Source: Davidsoniella eucalypti (lineage: Eukaryota; Ascomycota; Sordariomycetes; Microascales; Ceratocystidaceae). From it: a stretch of 64,000 nucleotides of DNA. How positions within the stretch are numbered: position 1 is the first letter of the stretch; every line of letters starts with the position of its first letter. The position numbers were made by a program, and so were the translations under genes. Of this stretch, positions 45,576 to 57,372 are shown piece by piece. Below the pieces are notes generated by a model. The model was given only the letters and a program-made list of their open reading frames with translations, ran no database searches and was not told the DNA's origin. The stretch lies in contig RMBW01000136.1 in NCBI GenBank assembly GCA_004009845.1, positions 1 to 64,000 of the forward strand. The letters are read 5' to 3'.

Positions 45576-47430
45576 CGATACCATCTTCCACCCTACCCAC
45601 TATTGGCAAAGGGGTGGAACGACTGGTCGCTAGACGACTCGCCTTCTGGGCCATCAAGGCTAAGGTTACTGCTCCTGAACACTTTGGGGCTCTGCCTGGG
45701 CGAGCTGCCACCGACCTGGTGGAATGTTTGGTTCATGATATCCGTGACTCCTGGACCATGAAGAAGGTCTGCACCATGGCCACAATCGATGTGGAAGGTG
45801 CCTTTGATAGTGTTCAGCCTGGACGCCTGGCGGTCCGACTCACTGAACAAGGATGGCCGGAGTATGTGGTCCGATGGGCTGCATCTTTCGCCTCCCAGAG
45901 GTTTGCTCGCTTCCGGCTCGGGGAGCATATCGGTGGCTTTCAGCCGATCCCGCATGGGCTCCCACAAGGGTCCCCCGCGTCTCCTATTCTCTTCCTCCTC
46001 TTCTTGGAGCCGCTTCTCAACGTGATGCCGTCCAGCTTTGGGTACGTGGACGACGTTGCTTTCCTCTGTTCCGCCAACACGTTGACGGAATCCTCTCGCC
46101 TGGCTGCTACTCGTGTCACCCAAGCCAGAGAGTGGTGCCGTGACAACGGCCTCTCCCTTGTTGATGGTAAGACAGAGTTCCAGCACTTCCACAGAACGAG
46201 ACAAGAATCCCCTGACATAGAAATGGGGTTTCACACGCTGCCAACGAGTCCACGAGGTGGCTAGGAGTATACCTAGACACTAAGTTGCGATTCAAGACAC
46301 ATGTTCAACACTGGACGTCCAAAGCGTCCGCAGTCGCGGCACACGTGCGCAATTTGAGTAATACTGTCCGAGGGTGTCCAACACACCTTCTAAGGTCAGC
46401 CTCACTTGCGGCAGCGCTCCCAGTTCTCCTGTATGCAGCCGAGGTCTGGTACCGTGGAAAGCGTGATATAAAGAAAGTTACCAAGCTATGCTCAACAACA
46501 TCTCCCCCTTTGACATAGTGGCATACTCAGATGGCTCCAAACAAGCGAATGGTCTTACCGGTGCTGGAGCCTCTGTATGGCAACTTCACACTCAGATCGC
46601 CTCAGTAGGGATCTCCCTTGGAGAGAGCTATGAGGTATATGACGCTGAGATTCAAGGGGCCCTATTAGGCTTAAAGAAGGCTTTCTCCTCCAGATTTGGG
46701 CCACGGATGTCTGGATTATTCTAGACAACCAAAAGGCCTCAGACGTCCTGCTAGACTCTGATCCTACTATCACCTCGCAGCCCGAGATCCTGGATTTCCG
46801 TCGACTCGCTGCTACTTGGCCACTTCGAAGAATCTCGCACCCCGGCAGACCGGGCCGAGTCCGAGTTCTTTGGTGCCCTGGGCACATTGGAATCGAGGGA
46901 AATGAACAAGCTGATACCCTCGCTAAAGAAGCCTGCCTTCACGCGCCCGACTACCCGAAGGCGTCGCTCGCAGGTGCCAAGAGAGCCGTCAAACGACGGT
47001 TCCAACTAAAAGCCGCCGAATGGTGGCAGAGAGTAGCTCCACCCCTTTATAGGGAACTGGAGATTCCATGGCCTAATGGGCCCTCCCGATGAGCTCCGTC
47101 TTGACAGACGACATCTCGGGTTCTTACTTCAGTGTCGAACTCAACATGGCGACTTCAAGGCCTATCACAACAAGTTGCCACACACTGATGCACATGTCTC
47201 ATGTGCCTGTATCCATTTCATAAGGTGCCCTATAGCCCGGCATAGATACTCCTTCTCGGGTCGCAACCGCAGCCTCGGAACTCTGGACTTTGTTCTTGGG
47301 ACTCCGCAGGGTGCGCTTCGGCTCTCAACCTCCCTCCGAAAGACACAATTTCTTGAAGACTTGTGCCCTTCTTGGCCTCCTTTAGGTGGGGACTCTGCTG
47401 CACAGCGCCCACCGTTTATTATCTTGTAGT
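45576..47430 (+). pseudogene. LINE B ORF2: reverse transcriptase and RNase H, broken
   Basis: RT: 'ATIDVEGAFDSV', 'GLPQGSPASPILFLLFLE', and 'FGYVDDVAFL' with YVDD at 46043-46054. A frameshift near 46235 leads to 'RFKTHVQHW' and the connection region, then a deletion near 46490. RNase H: 'VAYSDGSKQ', 'DAEIQGALLGLKKAF', a frameshift near 46700, 'WIILDNQKASD' and 'WCPGHIGIEGNEQADTLAKEA'. A last frameshift near 47072 precedes a C-terminal Cys/His cluster ('CACIHFIRCPIARHR') and the stop at 47427-47429. It is not translatable as one protein. Confidence 0.88.
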
Positions 47431-47579
47431 TGTTACACCGTAACAGTGACTCTCCCTCTACGACCACTAGGGTTATACAGGGTTCCATCGCACCCTGTGT
47501 TTTTAGAAGCTAGGTACACGCCTTGGTGATGCGCCCAATTTTAATGGCCCCGTGCTCGTTAATAAAATAAAATAAAATC
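45576..47579 (+). mobile_element. LINE B: 5'-truncated non-LTR retrotransposon with (TAAAA)n tail
   Basis: It starts inside RT ('TLPTIGKGVERLVARRLAF') and runs through RT, connection, RNase H and a Cys/His finger. It ends with a 3' untranslated region and a (TAAAA)n tail at 47561-47579. Its RT and RNase H differ clearly from LINE A and LINE 1, so it is a separate family. Truncation at the 5' end and a simple-repeat tail are normal for LINE insertions. Confidence 0.88.
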
Positions 47580-50500
47580 AAAGAGGTAACCGTTGTTTTC
47601 TGAGCCTCGGCATTGTTTTGTTTGGCGTCATGAACTTCCATTCCAAGAACATGGATAAAAGAGAATACTACGTAAATCGTGCTCACAAGAATGAACTCGA
47701 ACAGCTAAAAAGTCCCTGGTGACGCTAAGGGTATGCATGAAAAACATAGCTTGGACCTGGCTAACCCCAAGACTTCTAATATTGGAAACCTTGGTCAGTT
47801 GCTATATTGGCACATGTCCTGATGAACAGCCACAGTGACGCCTTGATAAATTAGATAATAAGGACTATGCTTCGGCTTAAGATGTCCAGTATTGGGTGAT
47901 ACAGATACAACTGCGGTGGCCACGCAGCCTTCCCGCTGGATCGAGTTAATTCTCCTTCTTGTAAAGGTTTTTTAAAAATAAAAAAATAAAAAAGGCAGCT
48001 CATTTCGAGGAGCCGGACTGAACTTTGTTTACAAGAACAGTCCTAGTTTTACCCCAACAGAAATATATGATGCGAGAGAACCTGCCTATGGGGTTGACAT
48101 TGAAGGGACATCGTCTCTTTTAGCCTAAGATGCAGAGAGCAGGATTAAATTTCGCTTAGAGGCGTCGACTTGCTAAAACAAGCAAGAGAGGCCGTTGGAA
48201 AACGTCGTCTCCAATAGCCGCGTTGCAGTTTGCCGGAGAAGGAAGAGAGATGTTGACGATCATCATAACCATGGCTAATTCCATGGGTTTCTCCGAGGAA
48301 GAATAAAGGCTCGTGGGCATTGCATACGGCGAAGATTTACAGCTAGTTCCTGCGTATTACTAAAAGCTTAGCGCTAAGCAGGCCTAATTTTACTCGTTAG
48401 CGCCGCCGATTTTCTGTGCTACTTAGCAAGTCTGCTTGGACTGTCGGTATGAGATCCATGAACGCTAGTCCTAGCTTCCATACTTTTAAAGACTGGCAAT
48501 GAACAGACTCCCGTTAGTCGTATCACAGCCGAACCCCAATGTCAGCGTACGCATCTTGGGCCGTAACGGAAAACAAAAGCCTTAGTTACATTTTGTAGGG
48601 CCAGCCCCGACTGATACACACAACACCACACGCAAAGAACATGTGAATGGATACAGAAGCCTGAATCTTGTGGTCTGTGGACCCGAGATCTGACGCAAGC
48701 CACCACCATCAAGACTGCCGACAAGGGACCTTTGCTGATAGCCACCTCGCCCGTCTTTCGTTTGGATGGCTGTATAGCCGCACTACAGAGGAAGGCAGCT
48801 AAGAAGCGGGTCGAGTCGGTCATTGCTCGTGGTGGCTTGAAATGCTGTTGAGATCACCTACAGACAAGCTCAGCTCACATATGGGCGAGCACTCGGCATC
48901 GTCTAACCCTGAGGTTGTATCAATCGTTATATGCTAAACTGGCTTCACATGCAATGCTCCGGTTCCCAGAAGCACAGGCGTGTGCAGCAAGAACGCGCAA
49001 AGAAGAGGGAAGAAGCGGCAGAGATGCGTTTCTGTCCTTCGACCGTGTACATACACATGCATCTACCGGGCAATGATGCGAGCAAGTGCTTTGACACATT
49101 GTAGCCGCCTCTAGCACGGGTCAGATAGTGCTATGAGGGTTGCTTTTGTCATTCGACTGCGTCTCGCTACCACCAAAACACAACGATTATATGTATCTGC
49201 GGTTTCTTGGCCGTTTTCTGCCTCTTAATTTGATGCTGTGGGGCACAGTCGAGTCTCTGATGGCGGGCCGGGCCACGATAAAGTTGGGTTAAAGCTTTTG
49301 TCCCCCTTAACCTTCTGTACCTTTATTTGCTAGTGGATCTTTAAAAAGTGGCGATGCCTGTGCTTTCCTAGCTTCTGGATCACGATCCGGAATGTGTCAG
49401 GGCCATCTTGGCGAGCACTGGGCAGTTCGGAACTCGAGTTGTGGTGGAGGTGTAGGGTTACTGGCTGACTGTAAAGGTAGGCTATTTCTCACGGAATGTC
49501 GATTTCTCCTGGGCAACCTCGCAGTCTGAAGCAACAATGTGTCTCTGGAAAAAGGAGAGCGGACCATCTGTCGACCAGTGGCTGACATGGGAGCGTGTAT
49601 CATGAAAAGAAAAGACGGGCTAGTATATGGATATATCAAGTATGCCGATAACGCGAACCAATGGACAGGTTCTAGAATAGCAGGAGCAGCCGCGCGATAT
49701 ATCACCCATACCGCACGGCCTCTTCCACTCTGGGTCTTGTTCTTTTCTTGCCAAGTTAAAATAGACAGGACGAAGCGTCTTGTGGCAGGTCTGTTGCCTC
49801 AGCCTGAAAGCCAAAGGATTCCTGATAGCTACACGACAGAGGTAAAAGAACAGGCGCAGAAGCCTGTCTTGACCGAGGCTGGCCGTGGCGTATACCCGAG
49901 ACGGATATATTCTGGTTGTTGGCTAGGGCTATACCGAACGCCGATGGCATACACAAATGCTGGCAAGAACTGCCCCCCACGAATATCGACTGCAAAAGCA
50001 CACAAGAGGCAGTCTTAATATAGAAGCTTCAGAGCCAGATTCCAACAGCAATGCAAACACGTTTGTTCTGTACCAAGCTTCCTGAACCATTGTCAGAAGC
50101 CTTGTGGCATAAGCTTTGCCCACGTAATTACAAGTAGACATGTATGTCTTCTTTCTTCTTCTGCAAGGGGCTCATCAAAGTAGCTAACTAAATGGTTTTA
50201 CAATTAGATGTTGCAGGACGGCGCAGGGGCCAAGCATAGGGCCGGGATACACCCTAGATAAAAAAGAAGCACCAAAATTGGAAGGTTACTGGGGATGTCA
50301 AAAGACTTAGAGTAGTAGCAAGAGCAAGGATGGATCTTTAAGCTAACAAGTGCCTCTTTTAGCTACATGTGTGTAGCTGCTGGAGACTGATGGGCGGAGC
50401 AGGGATGGCAGAGGAGGAGCATTATGTCACTGTGTATTGGCTATTAGACACTATTTCAGACCACAAACAAAGTAAGAGGAGATGTTAGCAGGAGCTGTTT

Positions 50501-51882
50501 ATCTGCACAGGAGAGGTCTCAAGAACGAATATACTATATATCAGCCAGACATCGGAAAAAAGAAGAAGAAATCCGACGGCCACACACAGTACTGCAAGAT
50601 AATAAAATAGAAAAATACGATCGGTCGTGCCGGACAGCAAAACAAAATGACCCCCAAACAATGCGCTAACGAGCTTAAACTGAATATAAATCGAATGCCT
50701 GGCCCGAGCATAAGACGCACAGTTCACTGGCTTTCTGGTGAAATATATAGGCATTCCTTTAGGGCAGGGCTGTATAACCTGTAAGTAGTCAAGTCAGGTG
50801 TCAGGGCATTGTTAGTCCAGGAGCTTTATTTTATTTTATTTTTTTGTATCTCATACTAGAACTCTATTTCGATGTACGCTAGCCAGGATACTGGCTGGAT
50901 CAACTTGCAAAGATCACGACGCGGCCAGCATTCAGGAGTCTCGCTGTATGTCGACGTTCTTGGATATTTACATAGCTTTCTCCTATTCACTTGAATCCAC
51001 TATGGCTTTCGTGATGGCTATTGCCGGTAGATAGACGGACTAGAAACAGCTCAAGCAGACCCTGAGTTTATTCATCGACGTTATCGTGTCTATTCCATTG
51101 TTATTTCCGCCGAGGAAGTATCTGCCAGATCCAGGCCGGACTTGCGACTTGCTTGACGTTAGTACTGACTGGATATTACTCACAGACAATGCTCTTGTCA
51201 ACTGTCCTGGAGTTTTGATTTCCTTATGTCGAGTCTTGTTCGTGTTCCTCTTTTCCGCCTGGGGTGTGAGGAGGGGGGGGGGGGTGCTTCTCCGATTCTC
51301 TTGGTAACTTTGTTCTTTCTTCTACACCCTGTTATACAGCAATAGTACAGGGACTAAGACTGCCGACATGCTTACTCTATTTAAGAAGACCCGGGTCTGC
51401 TCCTCGGGTGGCTTGTTTTCCCATCGGCTTTTTCTCCAGCAGAGCATTCCACTCCTCTCTCTCCTTGCACACCACAGAAACCCACGGCCTGTGTACAGAA
51501 CGGACGAATACTGCTTACTTGCTAGTCTGACTCTGTCTGTCCCTCACATTCTCGATCGACCCTCTCCAGGTTTGTCTACCTCGGCTTGTGCTTGCTGTTC
51601 CGATCTGTGGCTCTCTCGTGCTCGGCTTATACTGGCTATTGTGTTGCCTTTTGGTTTTGCCTATAGGGTATCTTAGCTCACCATGTAAGTCACTTGGAGC
51701 AAAGCAATGCTTTGAATCAGAATCTCACTGCGCTGAAACTGTCATACCATTATTGGCTTCCAGTACATCAGACAGAGACACCTGCCGAGAAATCTGGCTT
51801 CACACAGCCGGACAGTCTCCGGCCATCACTACTTGTCTTGTAGTAAGCTAATCTTATTCTTGCCTTTAGTCACTACGCCACC
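47580..51882. other. Gene-poor region between LINE B and the carboxylesterase
   Basis: No gene recognised in 4.3 kb. The longest frame (49539-50018) begins with GTG and shows no domain. There is an A/T-rich run at 47966-47992, a (TTTTA)n run at 50825-50844 and a run of 12 G at 51273-51284. From about 51300 on, the sequence is pyrimidine-rich and is probably the leader of the carboxylesterase gene. Confidence 0.5.
51273..51284. repeat. G12 homopolymer
   Basis: Twelve consecutive G on the plus strand, preceded by GGGGTGTGAGGA. A possible quadruplex-forming tract about 600 bp upstream of the carboxylesterase start. Confidence 0.9.
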
Positions 51883-53727
51883 ATGCGGTTTACCTTGATT
51901 GCCGGCTTTTTAGCCGCCGGCTCATTGGCAGCTGCTTTGCCCAATGGCTACAATGCCGATGTCATTGACGAGATCCGCGCCATCCAGGCCGACCCGGGCT
52001 ACGAGTTCAGCAACCTAGACCAGATCCAAGAAGCCACACACGCGGAAGTTGACCGGATCATCGACAACCACAAGCGTGACGACCTCCTCGGCGTTCCGTT
52101 ATGGAGCCGTGGCGCCCCAGCGGTGCAGATCCAGAACGCCACATCCACGGTCTACGGCCGCAACATGGGCCTCACAGACACCTTTGCCGGTGTTCCATTT
52201 GCCTACCCGCCTGTCGGCGATCTGCGTCTACGCGCACCGGTGGCTGTGGACCGGTATCCCGAGTCGATCCAGGCCAGCGGCCGGTCGCCATCGTGCCCGC
52301 AAATGTTCTTCTCGCGCGACGGCAACACCAGCTTGGTCCTGGATACGCTTGGCCGTGCACTGACTCTACCTTTTCTGCGCGTCATCAACGGCCAAGAGGA
52401 CTGCCTGTACCTGACAGTGCACCGGCCAGCTAATGTCGAGCCTGGCGCAAAGCTGCCCGTCCTATTCTTCATCTTTGGCGGCGCCTTCCAGCTGGGCGAC
52501 ACCAACTCGTACGAGGGACGTTACTTTGTCGAGACGTCGGTCCAGGTCGGCATGCCGGCTATCGTGGTTATGCCCAACTACCGGCTGGGTAGCTTCGGCT
52601 TCTTGCCCGGCAAAGAGGTCAAGGAGGCTGGCGTCGGCAACCTTGGCCTGCTCGACCAGCGCATGGCCCTCCAGTGGGTGGCCGACAACATTGCCGACTT
52701 TGGCGGTGACCCGGACAAGGTCACTATCTGGGGCCAGTCGGCCGGCGCTATCTCTGTCTTTAGTCACATGGCCATGTACGATGGCAACAACACGTACAAG
52801 GGCAAGCCGCTGTTCCGCGCTGGCATCATGAACTCGGGCTCCATCACGCCGTCCGAAGGTATCGACGCCGGCAAGGCCCAGGTCGTGTACGACGAGGTCA
52901 CTGCTGCCGCCGGCTGCGCATCTAGCACCGACACACTGCAGTGCCTGCGTTCGGCCCCCTACCAGACTCTACTCAAGGCCTCCAACTCGCAGGCCGGCGC
53001 ACTTTCGTACAAGGGTGTTGCTCTGTCGTATATGCCTCGCCCCGACGGCGTGGTGATCACCGACTCGCCTGAGCAGCTCGTCATCGACAAGAAGTACGCT
53101 GCTGTGCCAATGATCATTGGGGACGTCGAGGACGAAGGCACGCTGTTTGGCCTCTTCACCCGCGGCCTCAAGACCAACACTGACATTGCCAACTACATGT
53201 GCCAGTACCTGTTCAAGCTGACCACGCCAGAGACCATCCAGGGCCTTGTCGACCTCTACGGTTCCAGGTCGTGGGAGGGCGCGCCGTTCCGCACCGGCTA
53301 CCGCAACCAACTGTACTCCGGCTTCAAGCGCACCGCCGCCGTGCTTGGGGACGTCGTGTTCACACTGACTCGCCGCGTGTTCCTCAAGCTTGCCGCCAAT
53401 TCCAACCCCGACGTGCCCGCCTGGACCTACCTCAGCAGCTACTTCCACAGACTGCCATACCTCGGCACCGGCCACGCCACCGACATGCTGGCCATCTGGT
53501 ATGGCATACCCGGCGGACCTGTCATCAACAGCCAGCGCAAGTACTATCTCAACTTCGCCTACAGCATGGACCCAAACAACGGCACTGAACAGCTCCAGTG
53601 GCCGCAGTGGCAGAAGGCTAAGCAGATGATGCACTTCAAGAACCCCAGCAACGAAATCATTGGCGATGACTTCCGGACCGCCCAGTACAAGTGGATCACT
53701 GCACACATGTCTGAGTTGAAGGTGTAA
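51883..53727 (+). CDS. Secreted type-B carboxylesterase/lipase
   Basis: A single exon of 614 residues. An N-terminal signal peptide (about 1-19, 'LIAGFLAAGSLAAALP') is followed by a stretch ending in Lys-Arg at 64-65 ('DNHKRDD'), a possible Kex2-type processing site. The alpha/beta-hydrolase body has 'YGRNMGLTDTFAGVPFAYPP', 'EDCLYLTVHRPA' and 'FIFGGAFQLG' (oxyanion loop), and nucleophile Ser286 in 'WGQSAGA'. The acid is Glu418 in 'VEDEGTLF' and the catalytic His531 in 'GTGHATDM'. This is the Candida rugosa lipase/cholinesterase-like family, which hydrolyses carboxyl esters outside the cell. It is GC-rich compared with the surrounding DNA and lies between LINE-derived regions, but all catalytic residues are present. 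Confidence 0.94.
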   Translation: MRFTLIAGFLAAGSLAAALPNGYNADVIDEIRAIQADPGYEFSNLDQIQEATHAEVDRIIDNHKRDDLLGVPLWSRGAPAVQIQNATSTVYGRNMGLTDTFAGVPFAYPPVGDLRLRAPVAVDRYPESIQASGRSPSCPQMFFSRDGNTSLVLDTLGRALTLPFLRVINGQEDCLYLTVHRPANVEPGAKLPVLFFIFGGAFQLGDTNSYEGRYFVETSVQVGMPAIVVMPNYRLGSFGFLPGKEVKEAGVGNLGLLDQRMALQWVADNIADFGGDPDKVTIWGQSAGAISVFSHMAMYDGNNTYKGKPLFRAGIMNSGSITPSEGIDAGKAQVVYDEVTAAAGCASSTDTLQCLRSAPYQTLLKASNSQAGALSYKGVALSYMPRPDGVVITDSPEQLVIDKKYAAVPMIIGDVEDEGTLFGLFTRGLKTNTDIANYMCQYLFKLTTPETIQGLVDLYGSRSWEGAPFRTGYRNQLYSGFKRTAAVLGDVVFTLTRRVFLKLAANSNPDVPAWTYLSSYFHRLPYLGTGHATDMLAIWYGIPGGPVINSQRKYYLNFAYSMDPNNGTEQLQWPQWQKAKQMMHFKNPSNEIIGDDFRTAQYKWITAHMSELKV

Positions 53728-54004
53728 AGGCGCCAAGGTGCAGGCGTAGGTGTAGCGGGCAAGAAATGAGCCCGCCATGCTGTGTATGATTTAAGCCGTG
53801 TTTTCTTTGGCTGTTTGTCTATGATGGTCCATTTCATCGTTTTTTGCTTGGAAGGGAGGGTGGCGTTGTTTGATCTTTGCTCTCAGCATTCATAATTATT
53901 TAATATCATAATATCTCTTATCCATATCTGTCTTGATCAAAGCATTTCATCCCATGGTGTCCGCTGGCGTTTTGTGTTATTTGTCTGACGATAACCCTGT
54001 CGTC
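53728..54004. other. 3' region of the carboxylesterase
   Basis: AT-rich. It joins the 3' end of the minus-strand LINE relic C. The exact end of the relic is not clear. Confidence 0.4.
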
Positions 54005-54012
54005 GCCAAACC

Positions 54013-54693
54013 CTAACCCGCATCATCATGTCTTTGAAGCCACCATGACCAGAGAGTGCGGCCAGTACCTGTCCCAGGTATGGCGACTTCTCCTGGAGAG
54101 GGAAACCCCATTTCTCGCCTCTCCATGTTGTCTCTGATGGCTGCCTGCTTGTAGAACCACCTGTAAGCTCCTGCTATAGACATGGAGTGTTCTGGAGTGC
54201 GTTTGGCTGAGCCTTTAGCTAGTGCATCGGCTCTCTCATTGCCACTGATTCCTTTGTGCCCGAGGGTCCAGATGCAGTAGACCTTTCTGCCTATCAGCCC
54301 ATTTTTCAATGTCTGAATAAGCTTCTTGGCCTCGTCAATTGCCTCCTGTGAGGATCCTGCCTTGTTATGTGATCCATTTATGCGGGACACCGAGGTCCTG
54401 TTGTCGAGGCAGATCCAGATGTTTGTGCACCTGTCCGTCAGTGTCGGGGTGAGGCCTTTGAGTCCATGTAGTATCGCAAATATTTCTGCGTCTATGACCT
54501 CTTTCCATCTGCCTCCCGAGTATGCTCCCTCCAGGGTGGCTGTTCCTCCTTTTTCGGCAATCCATCCCGAGCCTATCCATAGCTCCGAGCTTTTGGAGCC
54601 ATCCGTGTATAGCCAGATGTCGGTGGAGGGGCAGGTTTCCTTGTGTCTCAAGTGTGCCTCTGCCGCTAGATCCTTTCCTTGCCCAGTGACCAC
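54013..54693 (-). pseudogene. LINE C RNase H domain fragment
   Basis: A 226-residue open frame without a proper start: 'DIWLYTDGSKSSEL' (first Asp), 'VIDAEIFAILHGLKGL' (Glu), 'NIWICLDNRTSVSRI' (second Asp) and 'IWTLGHKGISGNERADALAKGSA' (His and last Asp). All catalytic positions of type I RNase H are present. It is part of a deleted LINE, so it is not expected to be a separate gene. Confidence 0.8.
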
Positions 54694-54712
54694 CGCACTC
54701 GCTGGCGGGTTG

Positions 54713-55010
54713 TCAGTTGTTCTGGGGAGGCCTTATACATGCCCGTAGCTTGGGGGAGGTTCCGGGAGGGATGCCAGCATGTCCACAATTCGGGAGGGAA
54801 ATAGGTCTCCAATTCCAGGGGTTGGTCAAGTCATCCTTTTTGGGCTTCGGGATGACTATGACTTCCGCTTTTGAAAGGTTTCTGGGTGGTGGCCGAGGAC
54901 CAGACATGAGTTTGTGGGTTTAACTAGCCATGTCCTCCAACGTGGGCACGTTCCACACATGCTTGAGAATAGACGCAGTCAACTGGTCATGCCCAGGGGA
55001 TGTCGACTTG
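54713..55010 (-). pseudogene. LINE C reverse transcriptase N-terminal fragment
   Basis: Two RT blocks in different frames: 'SPGHDQLTASIL' with 'WNVPTLEDMA', and 'VIVIPKPKKDD' with 'NPWNWRPISL'. They correspond to the fingers region before the catalytic palm. The sequence following 'RPISLPN' does not continue the RT. Confidence 0.72.
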
Positions 55011-57372
55011 ACATTTATCATGCAGCCCCATACTTCGGCCCACTGGCGAGCTGCGGGGCTGATGGACGGCGCTTGGCACATCGCTTAGCCTTGTGGCAGA
55101 ACTAGGATCTGTGAAAGCCCCAGCATCTTCCACACTGGTGGATGACTGGCTGTGGGTAAATTCGTCTTGAGAACGAACTCTGGCCAATCTGGAACTTGTT
55201 CACTTCTTTGGGGGAAGAAGAAGGTCATTTGCAGACCCAAGTTCTTGTGGTTGTTCTTGGTCCATTAGACCTCAACCGGCGCCACTCCAGTGTGCGCTTT
55301 CGTAAGCCGCCAGTTCGAGGGTCGCGGGGTCTCCTATGCTTGTGGAAGCATCGCAAAATCTTTCGGCGATGTGTGCCACTCGGTACTCAAGTCGATCGGT
55401 TGAAGGAGACGTGGAACTTCTTCTCAATGAGAGCCTTGTAGGCCCGGAGGCGGTCGCCTGCCTCGGCCGACTTAGCTGCCACTGTGAAGCCGAGGTTCGT
55501 GCAGTGTGCCGTCACAACGCAGCCCTTGAGACGAGCGTAGGCGTGCAGAGTACAAAGCTAACCTTCAGATATGTCGTATGGTAGGGTTACGTGATCATAT
55601 ATATATTAGACAACATGTTAATCTATTAGATTCGTGTTGCTAGGAAACAAGTAACAAGTGTATGTCCATCATTGAAATATGTCGTCACTATACAATATAG
55701 TCATGGTTAGTGGTGACCTTGCAATGGAAAATACGTCTAAAGAGGCGTACTATGTATGACCAACGAGACGCAGACAAATAGCTATCAATATCTAACCGTC
55801 AAGCTTTATCTCGTGGCTGGAGCGCACGAGACCAAATCATCAAATTAAAACAAATCAAAGTACTGTCAAGGTCGAACTGCAGAAACCGGATATCCCGTGA
55901 ACCAAACAAGGGCAATATAGATGATAGATGAGATATAAGGGTGATGCATGCTATTCATGCTTCTTTTGGGCGCCACGGACTTATGTTTTTCTAGCTAAAC
56001 CAAGAAATTCCCTTTAATATAAAGACGGCCAATAGCCCCCTCGCGGTTGTTTTGTCTGCAAATGATGTGATTATTATGCAATTGTCCACCAAATGGTGTA
56101 TTACAAGACAGTCCATTTCTGAATCCCACGATATCATTGCCAATTCATGGTTTGATATAAGTTTTACTCGGGATATCGAGTCCAAAAACAAAGAGATAAG
56201 AGGCTTCGGTTCCGTATACGATTTCGTCTAGTGACGACAAACCCGAAAATACCAAGCCGGAATTGGTGGCATTTACATTTCCAAGGGGCTGTGTTGGAAT
56301 ATGGCAGCCTATGCTATACTTGGAGAGCAGATCACGAGTGCGCCACACTTCACTGATATGTGGCATATTATATGCTAGACGCCACAGTATAGGTCATTAT
56401 ACTAAAACATCGCCAAAAACGCTTCGACGGGTTGACTGACGCTTGCGTGTGGCAAAGAAAAGTAGTTAAGAGAAATCGCAGAGCTTACAGTTTCTCTTTC
56501 TTAGTCCGGAAATATAGAATCATATCGTTGTAAGACTTGATATTGTACCTTGTCTACGTCTGAGTTATCTTGTTTTCACGTGATCTTTTTCTTTGATCGT
56601 ACCTACTCGAAACGCCAGACCTTGTCTAGTTACAAACATCCCAAGTAACAAAATAAAACAGAAAAGAAAAAGAAAACAAAGCACCCTCTTCACTCATAGA
56701 AAAAATCGGAACATCTTTCGTTTCCTGCATACCCATCCATCGCCTCATTACCCAACTTGAGGCGATTTCAATTATTAAGTGAAGCTAAAGTGGAGGGCTA
56801 GCTTGGCTTTCATGCTCAAACTCAAATCTACCATACTGCGAACTGGGTTGAAATACGTCTGCCTAGCTTCGATCTGACACAAAGCAAACATCTAGTGTCT
56901 TGATTGAGCTTGGGGTGCAATGCGACTTGACGACTAGCCGACTCCGCCGCACCAATACTTGGTAGTAAGAACTACGATAAGCAAGCCAACTAGGCATTGT
57001 TGAACCACCAGTTTACATACAACATCCCCATCTCGCTCAGACTTCGTTTATCGGCTTCGAGTTGTATCTTGCCTCGAATCCCATATTCTATACCTCCACT
57101 CCTACTAGCAATCTTTTATTGTTGCCGCCTAGAATCGTGAGCTAGTGAATTATCGACAAAACATCCGGGCCATCACGTTTCGCCTTCTCTTTTTCAATCC
57201 ATTTGTGTTCTTTTTCATCCCTTTTATTAGCCGCCGGTGCATCTTGACACAGTCGGTTTCTGCATTTAGTCCCCTTTGATTTTTTACTATACAATATCGC
57301 GAAAGGTTGCTATACCACAGCTCGCGCTATCATTATCATAGTAGCCGCTTTTGCCGCTATCTTATACTAGCC
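55011..57372. other. Intergenic region and MINDY leader
   Basis: No gene recognised. The first 560 bases are GC-rich like LINE C and may be its decayed 5' part (for example 'NLGFTVAAKSAEAG' on the minus strand). I could not assign that part to a domain. The rest is AT-rich. The last 300 bases are pyrimidine-rich and likely the promoter/leader of the MINDY gene. Confidence 0.45.

Larger units (their letters stand above)
54005..55010 (-). mobile_element. LINE C: minus-strand non-LTR relic
   Basis: Read on the minus strand: RT start ('STSPGHDQLTASILKHVW', 55010-54928), 'AEVIVIPKPKKDDLTNPWNWRPISL' in two parts near 54870-54800, then a jump to an RNase H domain (54693-54013). The RT palm with its catalytic Asp pair is missing. 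It is GC-rich and differs from LINEs 1, A and B. Sequence further upstream (55011-55575) may belong to the same relic but could not be translated into a known domain. Confidence 0.8.

Noticed and set aside
49539..50018. 159-residue frame between LINE B and the esterase
   Set aside because: It begins with GTG rather than ATG, shows no known motif, and no intron extends it.
50825..50844. (TTTTA)n as a minus-strand LINE B tail
   Set aside because: Only the simple repeat agrees; adjacent bases show no LINE B 3' sequence. The same holds for 26077-26098.
54012..54030. CCCTAACCC/TTAGGG-like motif as a telomere trace
   Set aside because: Fewer than two full repeat units, inside a LINE 3' region; similar short matches occur elsewhere by chance.
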